Assembly (NCBI GenBank): GCA_015680685.1
Contig: MNCI01034664.1
Span: forward strand, 8,642-63,941
Direction of reading: 5' to 3'
Origin: Gnetum montanum
Taxonomy: Eukaryota; Streptophyta; Gnetopsida; Gnetales; Gnetaceae
DNA length: 55,300 bases
Notes under the pieces: generated by a model
Databases searched by the model: none
What the model saw: only the letters and a program-made list of their open reading frames with translations
Told to the model about the DNA's origin: nothing
Shown here: piece after piece, positions 11,598 to 22,642 of the stretch
How positions within the stretch are numbered: the first letter of the stretch is position 1
Layout: each line of letters opens with the position of its first letter
Made by a program: the position numbers and the translations under genes

Positions 11598-12099
11598 TGA
11601 AAAAGGGAAAGGACAACTAAAGTAAGAGATATCAAATAAAAGAAAGCATGAAGGGTCCCCTTTTTAAAAAATACTTTTAGCTCAGTCTAGGCCACCAAAG
11701 AAGAATTTGATCAATCTAACAGAGGTAACACAAAAATCAAGGCAAGCAAACTAATGACTGAGAATGAGTGCAAGTGACCAAACTAATAAAATAAAAAATT
11801 TATGGTAATTTAGGTTGATCAATATTTTTTATATCTAAGAAACTAAGTTTGGGTAACTGAATGATAAATCTATTAAACTAGAAACTATTCTTTTACTAGA
11901 AAAGTAAAAAGAAAGGAGAAATAAAGCATAAAAAGAAAATAATTAAAAAGACATGAGAGGACTACAAGATCACTAGAAAGAATACTAATTTATTAATTTA
12001 TTCAAATAAAAACTAAAATTGCTCTAAATAGAGATCTTAACCCACCTATTGCAACTTGAGGTACTTACGTACTGGATTAGTTGGAGCAAGACCCAACAC

Positions 12100-12382
12100 C
12101 CGAACCTTGTTTGATTGTGTTGAATTATGTTGCTAGCAATGGTTTGTTCATAATATCTACAAGTTGTTCTTCCATATGTATATACTCTAATGAAATCATC
12201 TTCTTGTGTAACTACTCATTGATAAAAAAAATGTCAAATCTCAATGTGCTTGATGCATAAGTACTCAACCAAGCTCTTAGTAATATTAATGGTACTCTAA
12301 TTATTGCAAAACATCATCAATGTTTTGTTTTAGACTTCATAGTCTTGAACTATCTAGTTCATTCACATAAGTTGGGCATAAT
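12100..12382 (-). pseudogene. Ty1/copia RNase H, C-terminal part
   Basis: Minus-strand residues STINITKS and KHIEI correspond to the copia block SAINISKNP...KHIEIRHHF, followed by a remnant of the segment that ends in DIFTKPL. RNase H would remove the RNA strand during reverse transcription. The domain is split from RT by the LTR at 12383-13504 and contains stops. Confidence 0.65.
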
Positions 12383-13504
12383 TTTGGACCTTTTTGTATG
12401 TCAGAATGTTAAGAAAAATGGAAGACAAGTTTGTTTGTATGTGTGTGATTTTTGTGCTTGTAGGAAAAGAACTTGGATTGAGACAAGAAGGTTTGTGGAA
12501 GATCATACTTGTGGACAAGGAACAATGAATTCATCATGCAAAGGAAGGTTGAAGAAAGAAATCTCCAAGAAATGGTAGATAGCAAAATGGGAGAACACAC
12601 ATGCAAAGACATCTTCAAGAAACAACAGATGTCTTTCCTCAAGCAAAGATGTCTTTCATCACGCAAAGATATCTTCACAAAATGCAGGCCAATTTCAGAA
12701 AGATCTCTTCCATAAGACAAAGACATCTTCCTAGAATGGAAATTTCAGAAAGATGTCTTTCCCAAACAAAGATGTCTTCCTAGAATAGAGGGCAAATACA
12801 AAAATATGTCTTAGGCATGAAGAAAACATGTTTCATGATTGTTAGTGATCATTGGGTAGCCATTGCATGAGTTCCAAGATGGATTTGAAAACATGACAAT
12901 TATAAGAAGACATCATATGCATTGGGAAAAGTGGAAGCTTATGTGTAATCATTGTACAATCATTTTTTCAATCATTGTAATCTCTTTTGCTCTTCATTGT
13001 ATCATCATTTGTTCATTGTAAAGTGTGCTACACCTCAAAGTGTAAGTATCAACAAACTAAGTTGTATTTATCCCTTGTAATTGTTCTCCTTTGTTGCCCT
13101 ATGAGGTTGATCTGCTTCTTGTGGAAAGGCATCTTGCTTGAGCTTTTTGGGATCCTGCGTGATTGAGTGATTGGTGTTGCAACACAACACTCTAGAGTGG
13201 ACCTCAAGATTGTAAAGGTTGTGGAAGCCTAGAAACCATACTCCAAGCATGATGGGACCTTGTAGGGTTGAGTGGTTGGTGTTGTGGCAAAACAATCTAA
13301 AGCAGGGCTTCAAGATTGTACAAGGTATGAACCCTTCAAACCACATTTGGGAGCAACAAATTCTAGAGGTGTGCTTGCAATCTACCCTCTGAGTGTGGAC
13401 TACCAAAGTTGGGGAACCACATTAAATTTCATGTATGTCCTTTGTCTCAAAAATTTTTAATTCAAGGAACTTATTTAACTCCTTCTCTCCTTCTAAGTTC
13501 AACA
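12383..13504 (+). repeat. L1: solo LTR-like insertion in the copia RT/RNase H
   Basis: Homologous along its length to 20119-21310, which sits in a different host sequence, so both are insertions of one family. The 3' half contains two tandem units of about 105 bp (about 13137-13241 and 13242-13345, each with GGGATCCTG or GGGACCTTG, GGTTGAGTG and CAAGATTGTA), as in the other copy. The 5' half holds repeated AAGATGTCTT/AAGACATCTT motifs. Ends are approximate: no clear target duplication is visible. No coding sequence is recognised. Confidence 0.65.
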
Positions 13505-13559
13505 ATCCACAATAGTAACTTCTAAGTACAATATATTTTTCTTTAATATTAGAGATAGA

Positions 13560-14560
13560 AGTTGAGATCTATTTCTTGTTCATCCAACTTATGCAACATT
13601 TTCTAAGAAAGTAGTAGCTACCGCTTATGTTGTTATAATCATCTATACATTCAACAACACTTAAATGAGATTCTTTAGAACAAGATTTATATCTAGCACA
13701 AATGTATATACTTAGCATAATGTCAAGTCTACTAATAATAAGGTAGAATAGACTTTCAGTCATACCACAATATGTGTTTTCATTTACTATCTTACCTTCA
13801 TCATCTTTTGAGAGTTTCAATTAAGAGCGCATGTGAGTGTTAATTTCTTTACACTTTTGCATTTAAAACCTTTAAGCACATCCTTGACATACTTACTTTT
13901 AAGTGATGAAGATTTTATCTTTCAATTTATTTATTTGCAAGCAAAGGAAGAAAGATAATTCATCCATCGTACTCATCTTAAACTCTCCTTGCATGAGCCT
14001 TTCAAAATATTTACACAAAGATTGATTTGTAGCACTATAGATAATATTATCTACATATATTTGCATAATCAAAACTCTTTTCTCTTCCTAGAAGTAAACA
14101 AAGTAGCAATAACAAAACCTCTAGAAAAGCCATTTTCTACCAACTAGGATGTAAGTCTATCATAACAAGTCCTAAAGGCTTGTTTTAACCCATATAACAG
14201 TTTTCAAAGCTTATAAACATAATTAGTATGTATGGCGTTAGTAAACCTAGGAGATTGGTCAATGTAAACTTCTTCTTAAACATAACCATTCGAAAAGGCA
14301 CATTTAGCATCTATCTAAAATAACTTAATATTCATATAAGAAACAAACATAAGAAGGGTTCTTATAGATTCTAGTTTGACTATTGAAGCATTTCTTCATT
14401 GTTTATGCCTTCTTTCTAGTTGTAGCCTTGAGCTACTAGTCTAACTTTCTTTCTAGTAAAGACACCACCCTCATTTTGTTTATTCCTAAAGACTCATTTG
14501 ATTCCAATGATCTTTCTATCCTTAGGTCTTTTAACAAGTTCCCACACATTACTTTTCTCA
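13560..14560 (-). pseudogene. Ty1/copia reverse transcriptase
   Basis: Copia RT blocks appear in order on the minus strand: IKWVFRNKQNEGGV (about 14510), VRLVAQGYN, PLGLVMIDLHPSW (for the APRAWY region), IQIYVDN near 14060 (the YVDD catalytic box, last Asp replaced by Asn in the IMQIYVDNIIY context), LMQGEFKMS, and MTESLFYLIISRLDIMLSI with ARYKSCSKESHLS (13760-13640). It ends ISWMNKK, the usual join to RNase H. Stops and shifts are frequent. LTR L1 was inserted just beyond its end. Confidence 0.85.
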
Positions 14561-14879
14561 AACTAGTTTAATTCTTCATTCATATCAAGAACCCATGAAT
14601 CATTATTTAAGAATTTTGACATGCTCTTGGATTTAAGTTGAGAGTGAAAACATGAATATCCATAAATTTATTGTATGAATCTTCTATTTATAATTTCATC
14701 TTAAAGATTTTCTATAACTTATTTGGGAGGATGTTCTTTATGAAACTTAGGTTGAGAAGGGGGTTTGGTTTCTCTTCTTCTTCTTCTTCATCCTCATCTT
14801 TATTGCTAGTTGATTTTTCTCTTCATGAACATCATTATCCACAAGGTTTCTAATGAGTTCTATATTATCATCATTCTCA

Positions 14880-15260
14880 TCAGACCTATTGATAGATTTC
14901 TCAAAAAGAAAAACCATCAATCACTTCAACTACCATAAGAGATCTTTTATTGAAAATTTTGTGCACTTTTTTTATAGAGGAATAACCAAGAAAACTATCA
15001 TCATATATCTTACTTTCAAACTTCATATGCTTATCTTTTAAAATAAATAATTTTAAACTAAAAACTTTAAATAGCTTATCTTTGGCTTCTTACCATAGTA
15101 TAATTTGTAAGTTGTTCTAGTAGTATGAGATCTAATTAAGATTTGATTTGCAATATAAAAAGCAATATTAATGGCCTCTCCCAAAAAAAGTCATTGAGAA
15201 GTTCTCTCTTCTTCTTTTACTTCTACTATAATATGTATGTGTGTGAGGTAAAAATGGTAT
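14880..15260 (-). pseudogene. Ty1/copia integrase, C-terminal half
   Basis: The minus strand reads AINIAFYIANQILIRSH, then TTYKLYYGKKPKISYLKVF, LKDKHMKFESK and FLGYS, equivalent to the copia integrase run AVNTACYIQNR...TPYELWKNRKPNISYFHPF...KFDSK...FLGYS. The N-terminal HHCC finger and the catalytic core lie upstream, towards higher coordinates, and are largely lost or replaced by the pararetrovirus insertion. The remaining frame has stops. (CTT)-type repeats at about 14778-14805 are part of the acidic linker. Confidence 0.75.
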
Positions 15261-15499
15261 TGAAGCCAAGAATTACTTTGTGATTATACCTTGAGCATAG
15301 AATTTTGATTCCAATTCTCATTAAGTTCATTAAAGATCTGTCTATAGTGGATTAGCCAAAGAATTACATAAAGTGTGTAATGTGTATCCAAGTAAAAGGC
15401 ATTTGAGCATAAGTCACATAGTTAGAATCTCCCAAACATTTATGTTGATCAATTATGGTGAATTCATCCAGATCCCATAAATTAAATTCTTACATTCAA

Positions 15500-15957
15500 T
15501 CTGTATCACACTATTGTTCTAACTCTAGTAATACTATTTCCTTTTGCAACTTTCCATTTCTAATTTATATGAATCTTGTCCATTTTCCTTTCTTTCTACT
15601 CTTGATTTTTTCCATTTCTCTAAATGTGACTTTAATATTTCTAATAGTGGTTGACATGCTATTACCCTTAATTTTTAACCCATGGGGAATGTGGCCTTGT
15701 AGGATATAATTACATTCATATCTTTGAAATCAATATTCACATCCATCCACACTTTAACTATATACTTTAAAAATCTTACTGTATGGCATTCCTAGATAAC
15801 AAGATCCCCAAATTTAAAGATGCAATGATTACCTAGGTAAAAGGTCAACTAGAATTTGATGCAATGGTCATAACTTTATCAAATATTACTTACATGATTT
15901 AAACATACTCAATGTCTAAATTTTGATTATGTCCATTCTAGTTAAAATGTCATATGG
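15500..15957. other. Junction between copia integrase and pararetrovirus; nothing recognised
   Basis: AT-rich. The left part is probably decayed copia integrase; the right part precedes the presumed tRNA-Met site of the pararetrovirus. I see no clear target duplication, so the exact breakpoint is not resolved. Confidence 0.4.
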
Positions 15958-15975
15958 TGGTATCTATGCTATGAT
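15958..15975 (+). other. tRNA-Met-like priming site of the pararetrovirus
   Basis: TGGTATCTATGCTATGAT matches the start of the caulimovirid minus-strand priming site (TGGTATCAGAGC) at 9 of 12 bases. By convention it marks position 1 of a caulimovirid genome and here lies just upstream of the first virus-like frames. Confidence 0.5.
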
Positions 15976-16330
15976 AGGAACTAGATTAGTCTTTAGATTA
16001 TTTAGTAGCAGCAGTATACCTATCGTATTACCATTCAGAAAACAAATCCTCAAAATAGGATATACTAATATAGAATGAGATCATTCTATAAACACAAAAG
16101 GACTTCTTGTAACCCATTATTATTCATCTTTAGACAATAGACTAGAAGAGTATCAATTAGTTCCATCTTGGAACACATCATATCTTCCAATTAGAAATAC
16201 CAAGTAAACCTAAAGATACCAAAGTTTCTTAAGAAAGATTCTTTTGAAGAAAGATCAAAGAAAGAGATTTGTCTCTTTTAATAAACTTCTTGAAACTCTT
16301 TAAGCTCCTTCTCATTCAAGAAAGAAGACT

Positions 16331-18531
16331 ATGAAGCCTTCACTTTACCACATTGCAATAAATCCTATGCTTTTGAAAAAACCCCAAATCATAGATCCTA
16401 CCTATAAGTACAAGAATCCTAAGAAAATGTCTTCTCACTATAAATGTAAAGAATTCTCTTCAATTATTAAAATAGGAATCTTCTTTAGTAGTGAAGAGAA
16501 AATCCAAATCCTTAAGAAGATTAAGACACTAGAAAGATTACTTAATATACTCCAATCGTAGACTACAAGAGGATCCATTATACATAAGCCATGATCCTTC
16601 AACAAAAAAAGTAGAAAAAAAAACCTATCTAAATGATATCAAAAAATTTATATTATCCCAAAGAAGTCCATTCTATGTATTAAAAAGCCTCTGATGATCT
16701 ACCTAGTGATATCATTTAATTATAAAACTAAAGTAATGCACATGTCTCAGCCAACTTATCGGCTATAAGAAACACATGGTAGAAAGCTAAAATTTTATTG
16801 AAATAACTTCAAAACTATACTCTAGTCTCTACTAAATAACTTCCTCATCAACAAAAAACCTATAAGAAACACATGGTAGAAAGCTAGAAATTTATTGAAA
16901 TAACTTCAAAACTATACTCTAGTCTCTACTAAATCACTTTCTCATCAACCAGAAACCTCTTATCTTGAATATGTCATCCATGCTCTCTCTTCTCCTTCAT
17001 CTACACATAGGTCAAATAATAGATATTATACTTATAGTTATAGAGCATAAGGCAAAGGTATAATGACAACCAAAATTAACATGGATGAACAAATGAAAGA
17101 AGAGGATGATGAAAAATCCATGGTAGAAACATAACAACCTATACCTAAACTAGCAATGGTAATAAAACCTATCAGTGATCCAATAACTGAATTCAAAATA
17201 GATGGTTTAAACTTAAAACTACAAAAAATAACTATAACTTAGACAAATAGGTTGTAATCTAAGGACGAAGCCCTAGACAAGCAATTTAATTTGTTATATT
17301 TAGTTTGACGGGGTCTCTTAATCTTTGGAGGACAAATTTACCAAAACTAGTAAAGAAACAACGATTAAAGGAGTAACTAAGAATTTTGTGGATGCAATAG
17401 TAAAAGTATTCATTAGCATTAAAAAGATATCGTTGATGTTTAAAAGGAAAGATTCTTAAGAGCCTATCTAGAAGATATGTTCTACCTAGAGTCTTATATT
17501 AGCCAAATGTCTTTCTAGTATTACACAGTGGTCTTCTACATGAGATAACATCTAAACATAGATTTATTTCTTCTTTTTCTTTTTCTTTTTTAAAAATATA
17601 TCGAACATAACTAAACTCTATTAAGAAATTAGTTGAAGAAATATGCCACTTTATTAGAGAAACACATCAAATGATGTATTAAGATCGTAAATATCAATTA
17701 GCTGAAAAATAACATAAATCCCAATTTGGACATTTGTTTTGTTCCAAAAACTATTTTGAACAATCCAGTTGGATAGTTCTAAACCAAGGAAGAAGATATC
17801 AAAAGAAAACTAAACAATAGAAGAAGAAAGAAAGATGTACTACTTATATTCAAAGGAAAACATCTAAGTATAGAACTCAACCTAGGAAAATATTTTTCTT
17901 TAGAAAAAGACCAAATAGATTGCCTAAGAATAGAATTTGGTGCTATATCTCTAATCAAAATCATTATGCAAAATCATGTTCTCAAAAGAACCAAGATCCC
18001 AAAACCTAGAAAAATCTAAATTCCTTAACTACTTATGATATCATCGAAGATAAGAATGAATATATATCAAAAGATGCTATTACTTTGAAAGAAGGATTTT
18101 TTAAGTATTTTGAGGATAGCAATTTAGAAATAAATGTTAATGAAGCCATAGAATATAGCAAAGATGACTCTAAATATTCATTTTATTGTAATATGCATAA
18201 AGCTTCATCAACAACATATATTAAAGAAAATAAGAGATTAAAACAAAGCCTTAAAGAATTACAACAGAAATGTTCAAGCCTTTCTATCTACAAAATAAAA
18301 AATATATTACCACTAAAAAAAGAATAGATAAATTAAAGGAAAACATTGAAGACAATGTAGAATGAGTTCTATTAAAAGTTGTAGAATATCCTCCAAAGCA
18401 ACCTGAAGACCTAGATGAATGGACTCAAAGAAAAGTATATTATCATCTAAATCATTTTGCATCATCAAGTAGTGCTGAAAAATCAAAAGCATCAAATACA
18501 TCATTCTTTGATGTTGTTCTTTAACAAACAA
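16331..18531 (+). pseudogene. Pararetrovirus 5' region: coat-protein-like and associated frames, broken
   Basis: A short frame at 16331-16561 is rich in lysine, isoleucine and serine. The region 17800-18010 encodes a strongly basic stretch followed by a C/H-rich segment near 17940-17985, a remnant of the CCHC knuckle found at the C-terminus of caulimovirid coat proteins (one cysteine appears lost). After it comes an acidic, coil-like frame at 18085-18327. I could not recognise a movement protein with confidence, although the stretch before 16331 is where one could lie. Stops are frequent throughout. Confidence 0.5.
16764..16957. repeat. Direct tandem duplication, 97-bp unit, two copies
   Basis: Units at 16764-16860 and 16861-16957 both begin TATAAGAAACACATGG and share AACTTCAAAACTATACTC; only a few bases differ. 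It lies within the pararetrovirus and is a local duplication of that sequence. Confidence 0.9.
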
Positions 18532-18699
18532 GGATTTCTCAATTACAAAAGTTTATTCAAAGAGCTCAAGAAGAGCTTGAATTCTTGAAAAAGAAGAAAA
18601 ATTTCAAGAACATGAATATAAAAAAAAATAACATAACTTCCTATAGAAACAACATCAAAAATGATAGGAAATATTTATAAATAAAATTTTTCATTCACT

Positions 18700-20118
18700 A
18701 ATATGTACAAAATATATTAAATTTCAAAAATTCAAAAAATATGAAATAGGTGTCCTAATAGACCTTATTGTAGGATCATGGTTAGCTAGATGGAAGATAA
18801 TTCTAGAAGATCTATCAAACCTCATACACCAGTAAGACTACAATATAATACTTATGTTATATTAGTCAACATTATGCAGAAGTACCATTATTAGTTGGAA
18901 ATAAAATATTTAGTTTGTACATATTACATTGTAAATTTTCCTCTTATGATATGTATAATAGGAAGTAACAAATTAGATAAATTACATCCATATACAATAA
19001 AATCCAAACACAATTATCTTCCCAAGAGTATCTAATCCAAAAAAAATTTATAAATCAAGATTTTCTTTTAAAGAAAAAAGGAAAAAACTAAAGAAAATAG
19101 ACAAGATACTAATGATGAAAGAAAAATAGAAAATTATTTATCACAAATAAAAGAAAAACTTAGTCAAGTTACCAATGATGATACAAAAGCTTTTAGAAAC
19201 ACAAAATAATACTGGTGAAACATTGAACTTCAAGATGGTATAATGCTAAAGAGTATGCTCATCACATTAGCATGTCTCCAACTCTCCAAAAAGAATGTCT
19301 TAAAGAAATAAATTCTCTTTTTAAAAAAGGACTAATCCAACCTAGCAAAAGCCAAGTTGCATGTGCCATTTAGTATGTTAACAAGAAAATCAAACAAATT
19401 ATGGGAAGAGATTACTGATTAACTAAAAATCATTAAATGACCTAATTAAATCGATTCAAAATTTGATTCCCTCTAAGGATGATTTATTAAGAAAAATATA
19501 AGGTTCATATATTTATTCAAAATTTGATCTTAAAAAGTGGATTTTAACAAATTAGCATAGCATCAAAAGATAGATACAATACTACTTTTAATATACCAAG
19601 TGGTCTCTATGAATGGATGATCCTTCTCTTCAAGATAAAAATTGTTCCCTAATTTTACAAAGTGTTATGGACAAGATCTTTACATAAGAATTTATATTAT
19701 TTTATATAAATGATATATTAATAATTAGTAAAAATGTTCATTATCATTTTCTTCATTTAACTAAATTTTATAAGATAGTAAAAATGACCTAGTACTTTTA
19801 CCAACAAAAATGATCATAGGAGTTCCAAAAATCTCATTCTTAGGACTTCATATCAAAAGTGGTGAAATAGCTTTGCAAGATCATGTTCTAAAGAACATTC
19901 AAAATTTTCCTAATAAAATTGCTGACAAACAACAGTTATAAAGGTTTTTTTGGATGTATCAACTATGTTTCAGTCTTCTATGCAAATATAGCAAAAGATA
20001 AACACATTTTTAATATATAATTAAGCAAGGATCTAGCCCCATGGACAGATGCACATTCTCAAGCTATTAGGAATTTGAAAGAAAAATGGAAGAGTCTACC
20101 ACAACTCAAAATTCTTAA
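18700..20118 (+). pseudogene. Pararetrovirus protease remnant and reverse transcriptase
   Basis: A protease-like remnant lies near 18870-19010. RT blocks follow from about 19240: a KGLIQPSKSQ segment, a SKFDLK segment near 19517, a conserved block before the catalytic site, and the polymerase box as YIND near 19703 where active enzymes have YIDD, so a catalytic aspartate is replaced. A thumb/connection segment with INYVS and FYANIAKDK continues to 20010. It would copy pregenomic RNA to DNA; with several stops, shifts and the altered box it cannot. LTR L2 begins at 20119. Confidence 0.8.
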
Positions 20119-21310
20119 TGTTAACCTTTTGGTATGTCAAAACCTTGGAAAATGGAGAATGTAGGAAATATGCTTATGGAATCTCACAGGACTTAGGAAA
20201 GATAAGAACAAGATGAAAAGAGCATTGTGAGATCAAGACAAAGAGCTTTGTAAGATCATGATAAGAGATTAGATGACATCAAGATAAGAGATTGGGACAA
20301 AAAGCATTGTGAGATTGAAACGTGAGCTTAGATGGTATCAAAAGAAGAGATCAAGACAAAGAGCAAGTTGAGAGAAAGATAAAATCTGAGTTGTCAATTT
20401 GATTACCAAAGTCTCAACAAATAACATAATAATGGAAGATGTCTTCAAGCCAAAAGAAGATGTTTCAGTATTTACCAAGACATCCCAAAATATTAGCAAA
20501 TGTGCTAGTGGTAGAGCTCAGGTTTTAGGCCAAACATCCCACAAAAATAGTAGACATCCCAATTGCTCTTGAGATGTCCTAGCTAGGACATCCCATGTGA
20601 GATTTCCCAATTTCTAGTAGGATGTTCCATCTACAACCATAAAAAATCAATGAGACATCTTAACTAGTCATTTTCTAGCCACTGTACGAATTCTAATAGT
20701 TATAAGGATAAAGGCTATAAAAGAAATGGGATCTTCATGAAAAGGACAAGCACTATTCACATGAATATTCCTTCATTGAACACATCTTGTGAATTGTATT
20801 ACTCTTCAATTCTTTATCTTTCATGAGTTGTATTTTGTATTGTGAGAGCTTCAAAGCAAGAAATTTGTAAAGTATAGTTACATTTACTTCTTGATTCTAT
20901 TCTTCCTTTGTAAGACCTACGAGGTTGATGTGCTTCTTGCAAAAAGACATCTATTGAGCTTGTTAGGACCTTATGGGGTTGAGTGTGTTTCTTGAGAGAA
21001 AACACTCTATGTAGAGCTCAAGTCATTGTAAAGGTTGTCGGATCCTTGAAACCACATTTTGAGCTTGTTGGAATCCTGAATGGTTGAGTGTGTTTCTTAA
21101 GAGAAAACACTCCTTATGAAGCTCAAACTTTGTACAGATGATGGTATCCTTCAAACCACATTTTTGAACAAACAAATTCTAGAGGTATATAAGGATTCTA
21201 CCCTCTAAGTGTGGAAGTACCCAAGTTAGGGAACCACGTACATCTATGTGTAATTTTGTATTCAAATTGATGGAACTTATTCAACCCCCCTTCTAACTTC
21301 TCAGTTCTCA
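20119..21310 (+). repeat. L2: solo LTR-like insertion between pararetrovirus RT and RNase H
   Basis: Starts TGTTAACC and ends GTTCTCA. Flanks CTTAA (20114-20118) and CTTAG (21311-21315) match at four of five bases, consistent with a 5-bp target duplication. Same family as L1. It has two tandem units of about 107 bp (from about 20955 and 21061), each with a near-perfect hairpin (GAGTGTGTTTCTT with its partner AGAAAACACTC). The 5' half has repeated GGGATGTCC/GGACATCCC-like motifs. No coding sequence is recognised. Confidence 0.7.
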
Positions 21311-21695
21311 CTTAGAAACAGTAAAAAGATACTAGAAACTAATGCATCATATCTATATTGGGAAACTATTCTTAAAAAATAAAATAATGGGAGAGAGTAT
21401 ATACATAGGTATTCATTTGGATCATTTAATACCATCCAAAAAAAATATCATAGCACACATAAAGAATTACTCACTATGATTAAAGATTTTAAATTATTCC
21501 AAATATTTTTACAAAATAATAAATTTTTAATTAGATAAAATTTAACAATATTAATAATTTTCTTAATAGTAAAACAATGAACAAAGTAGCTAATACTAGA
21601 ATATCTTTTGATTTTGATTCTGAGTATCTAGAAGGTAAATTAAATAATTTAGTTGATCATTTAACTAGAGAATTTCATAAATCTACTAATGATTA
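21311..21695 (+). pseudogene. Pararetrovirus RNase H
   Basis: Begins with a segment equivalent to the first catalytic Asp strand (ILETNAS near 21333; the family has ETDAS, so the Asp is Asn here) and ends FDFDSEY...VDHLTREF near 21610-21675, the hallmark end of caulimovirid RNase H. It directly continues the RT once L2 is set aside. Stops interrupt the middle. Confidence 0.75.
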
Positions 21696-22532
21696 AGTTT
21701 ATGTTTTAGAGCTATTAATAAGGCAAGGTTAGCATGAACGATCTTCCAAGTTCATTCGTTATTGTAATCTAGATGAATAATAAATTTCTTATGAATAAAT
21801 GATAAGATTAAATTAGGATTATAAAAGAATTTTTGAATGGTTCATTGACCATATAAACTACATCTCAACCTCTTCCCATGTATTACAAATATGAGGTAAA
21901 CCATATCTTGCTACTCCAAACTTAAATAGATTTTTTGTCATAAATACCTATATTGACCTACATAACTGTTATATCTTTGAATCTCACCAAACTCGTGTAG
22001 AAGTATCCATTAGGATAATTGACCTAAGTATATCTTTAATACTCCTTATCATACTTTCTGAATCAACCTAAATCCCTGGATTGGTCTAAAATCAAAGTTT
22101 TATAAATGATGGAATAACTTTGTTCATTACCCAAGATAATGTCATGTTTTATATCCATTTATTCATGCTAATCTTGAACCAAGGGTAGATTTTCTATTCT
22201 ATGAAAACCCTATGGTAAGAAATCTATATGAGTAGATTTATCAAGAAGACCCTTCATATCTACTTACAAGTATAATAATGAAGAGAAGAAATATCTTATC
22301 TCATAGCAAATATTATTTCTATAGAGATATCTATACTACAAATTCTCAAGATCTTAGATAAACATGTGGATTGAATTGCACTATTTCTACATCTCTTTAG
22401 TTTTACTAGCTAGATGCCAACATCGTGAACCTAACACGTTCACTTAGGATTGATTTTCATGTGATGATAAGAAAATGTGTTCTAGATGCAGTTAATGTTT
22501 GGAATGATCCTTGCACATCTCCAAAAGAAGAC
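21696..22532 (+). pseudogene. Region downstream of pararetrovirus RNase H; unassigned frame
   Basis: Plus-strand codons after the RNase H stop show stretches that are open for 30-60 residues with aromatic-rich content (for example FEWFIDHINYIS near 21830), so it was probably coding. I do not recognise the product; it may be the C-terminal extension or a further caulimovirid frame. It is interrupted at 22532 by the solo LTR, whose target duplication AAGAC shows that 22532 and 23491 were once adjoining. Confidence 0.35.
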
Positions 22533-22535
22533 TGA

Positions 22536-22622
22536 TGAGATGCGATATGCACAAGCCGCGATATCGCATCCCCTGCGATATCACATACGTAATATCGCAT
22601 CATCCCCTGCGATATCGCGGTC
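22536..22622. repeat. Array of palindromic GATATCGC-type motifs in U3
   Basis: Five iterations within about 90 bp: GCGATATGC, CGCGATATCGC, GCGATATCAC, TAATATCGC and GCGATATCGCGG. The array lies immediately upstream of the TATA box (TATAAA at 22635-22640). Confidence 0.8.
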
Positions 22623-22633
22623 CACCGCCAAAT

Positions 22634-22642
22634 CTATAAATA
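22634..22642 (+). promoter_or_regulatory. TATA box of the solo LTR
   Basis: CTATAAATA, in the same context as the Athila-like LTRs (TCTATAAATAATAGG on the minus strand near 49560-49575). Confidence 0.6.

Larger units (their letters stand above)
15958..22532 (+). mobile_element. Endogenous pararetrovirus (Caulimoviridae-like), degenerate, in the copia element
   Basis: Plus-strand sequence carrying, in order, a tRNA-Met-like site, a lysine-rich coat-protein-like region with a zinc-knuckle remnant, an aspartic protease remnant, an RT and an RNase H ending in LTREF. There are no LTRs and no integrase, which separates it from retrotransposons and fits caulimovirids. Every frame is broken by stops and shifts and the RT lies apart from its RNase H because LTR L2 is inserted at 20119-21310. 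The copy is a dead fossil. The right limit is uncertain: a solo LTR at 22533-23485 interrupts the sequence, so it may continue past 23486. Confidence 0.75.
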
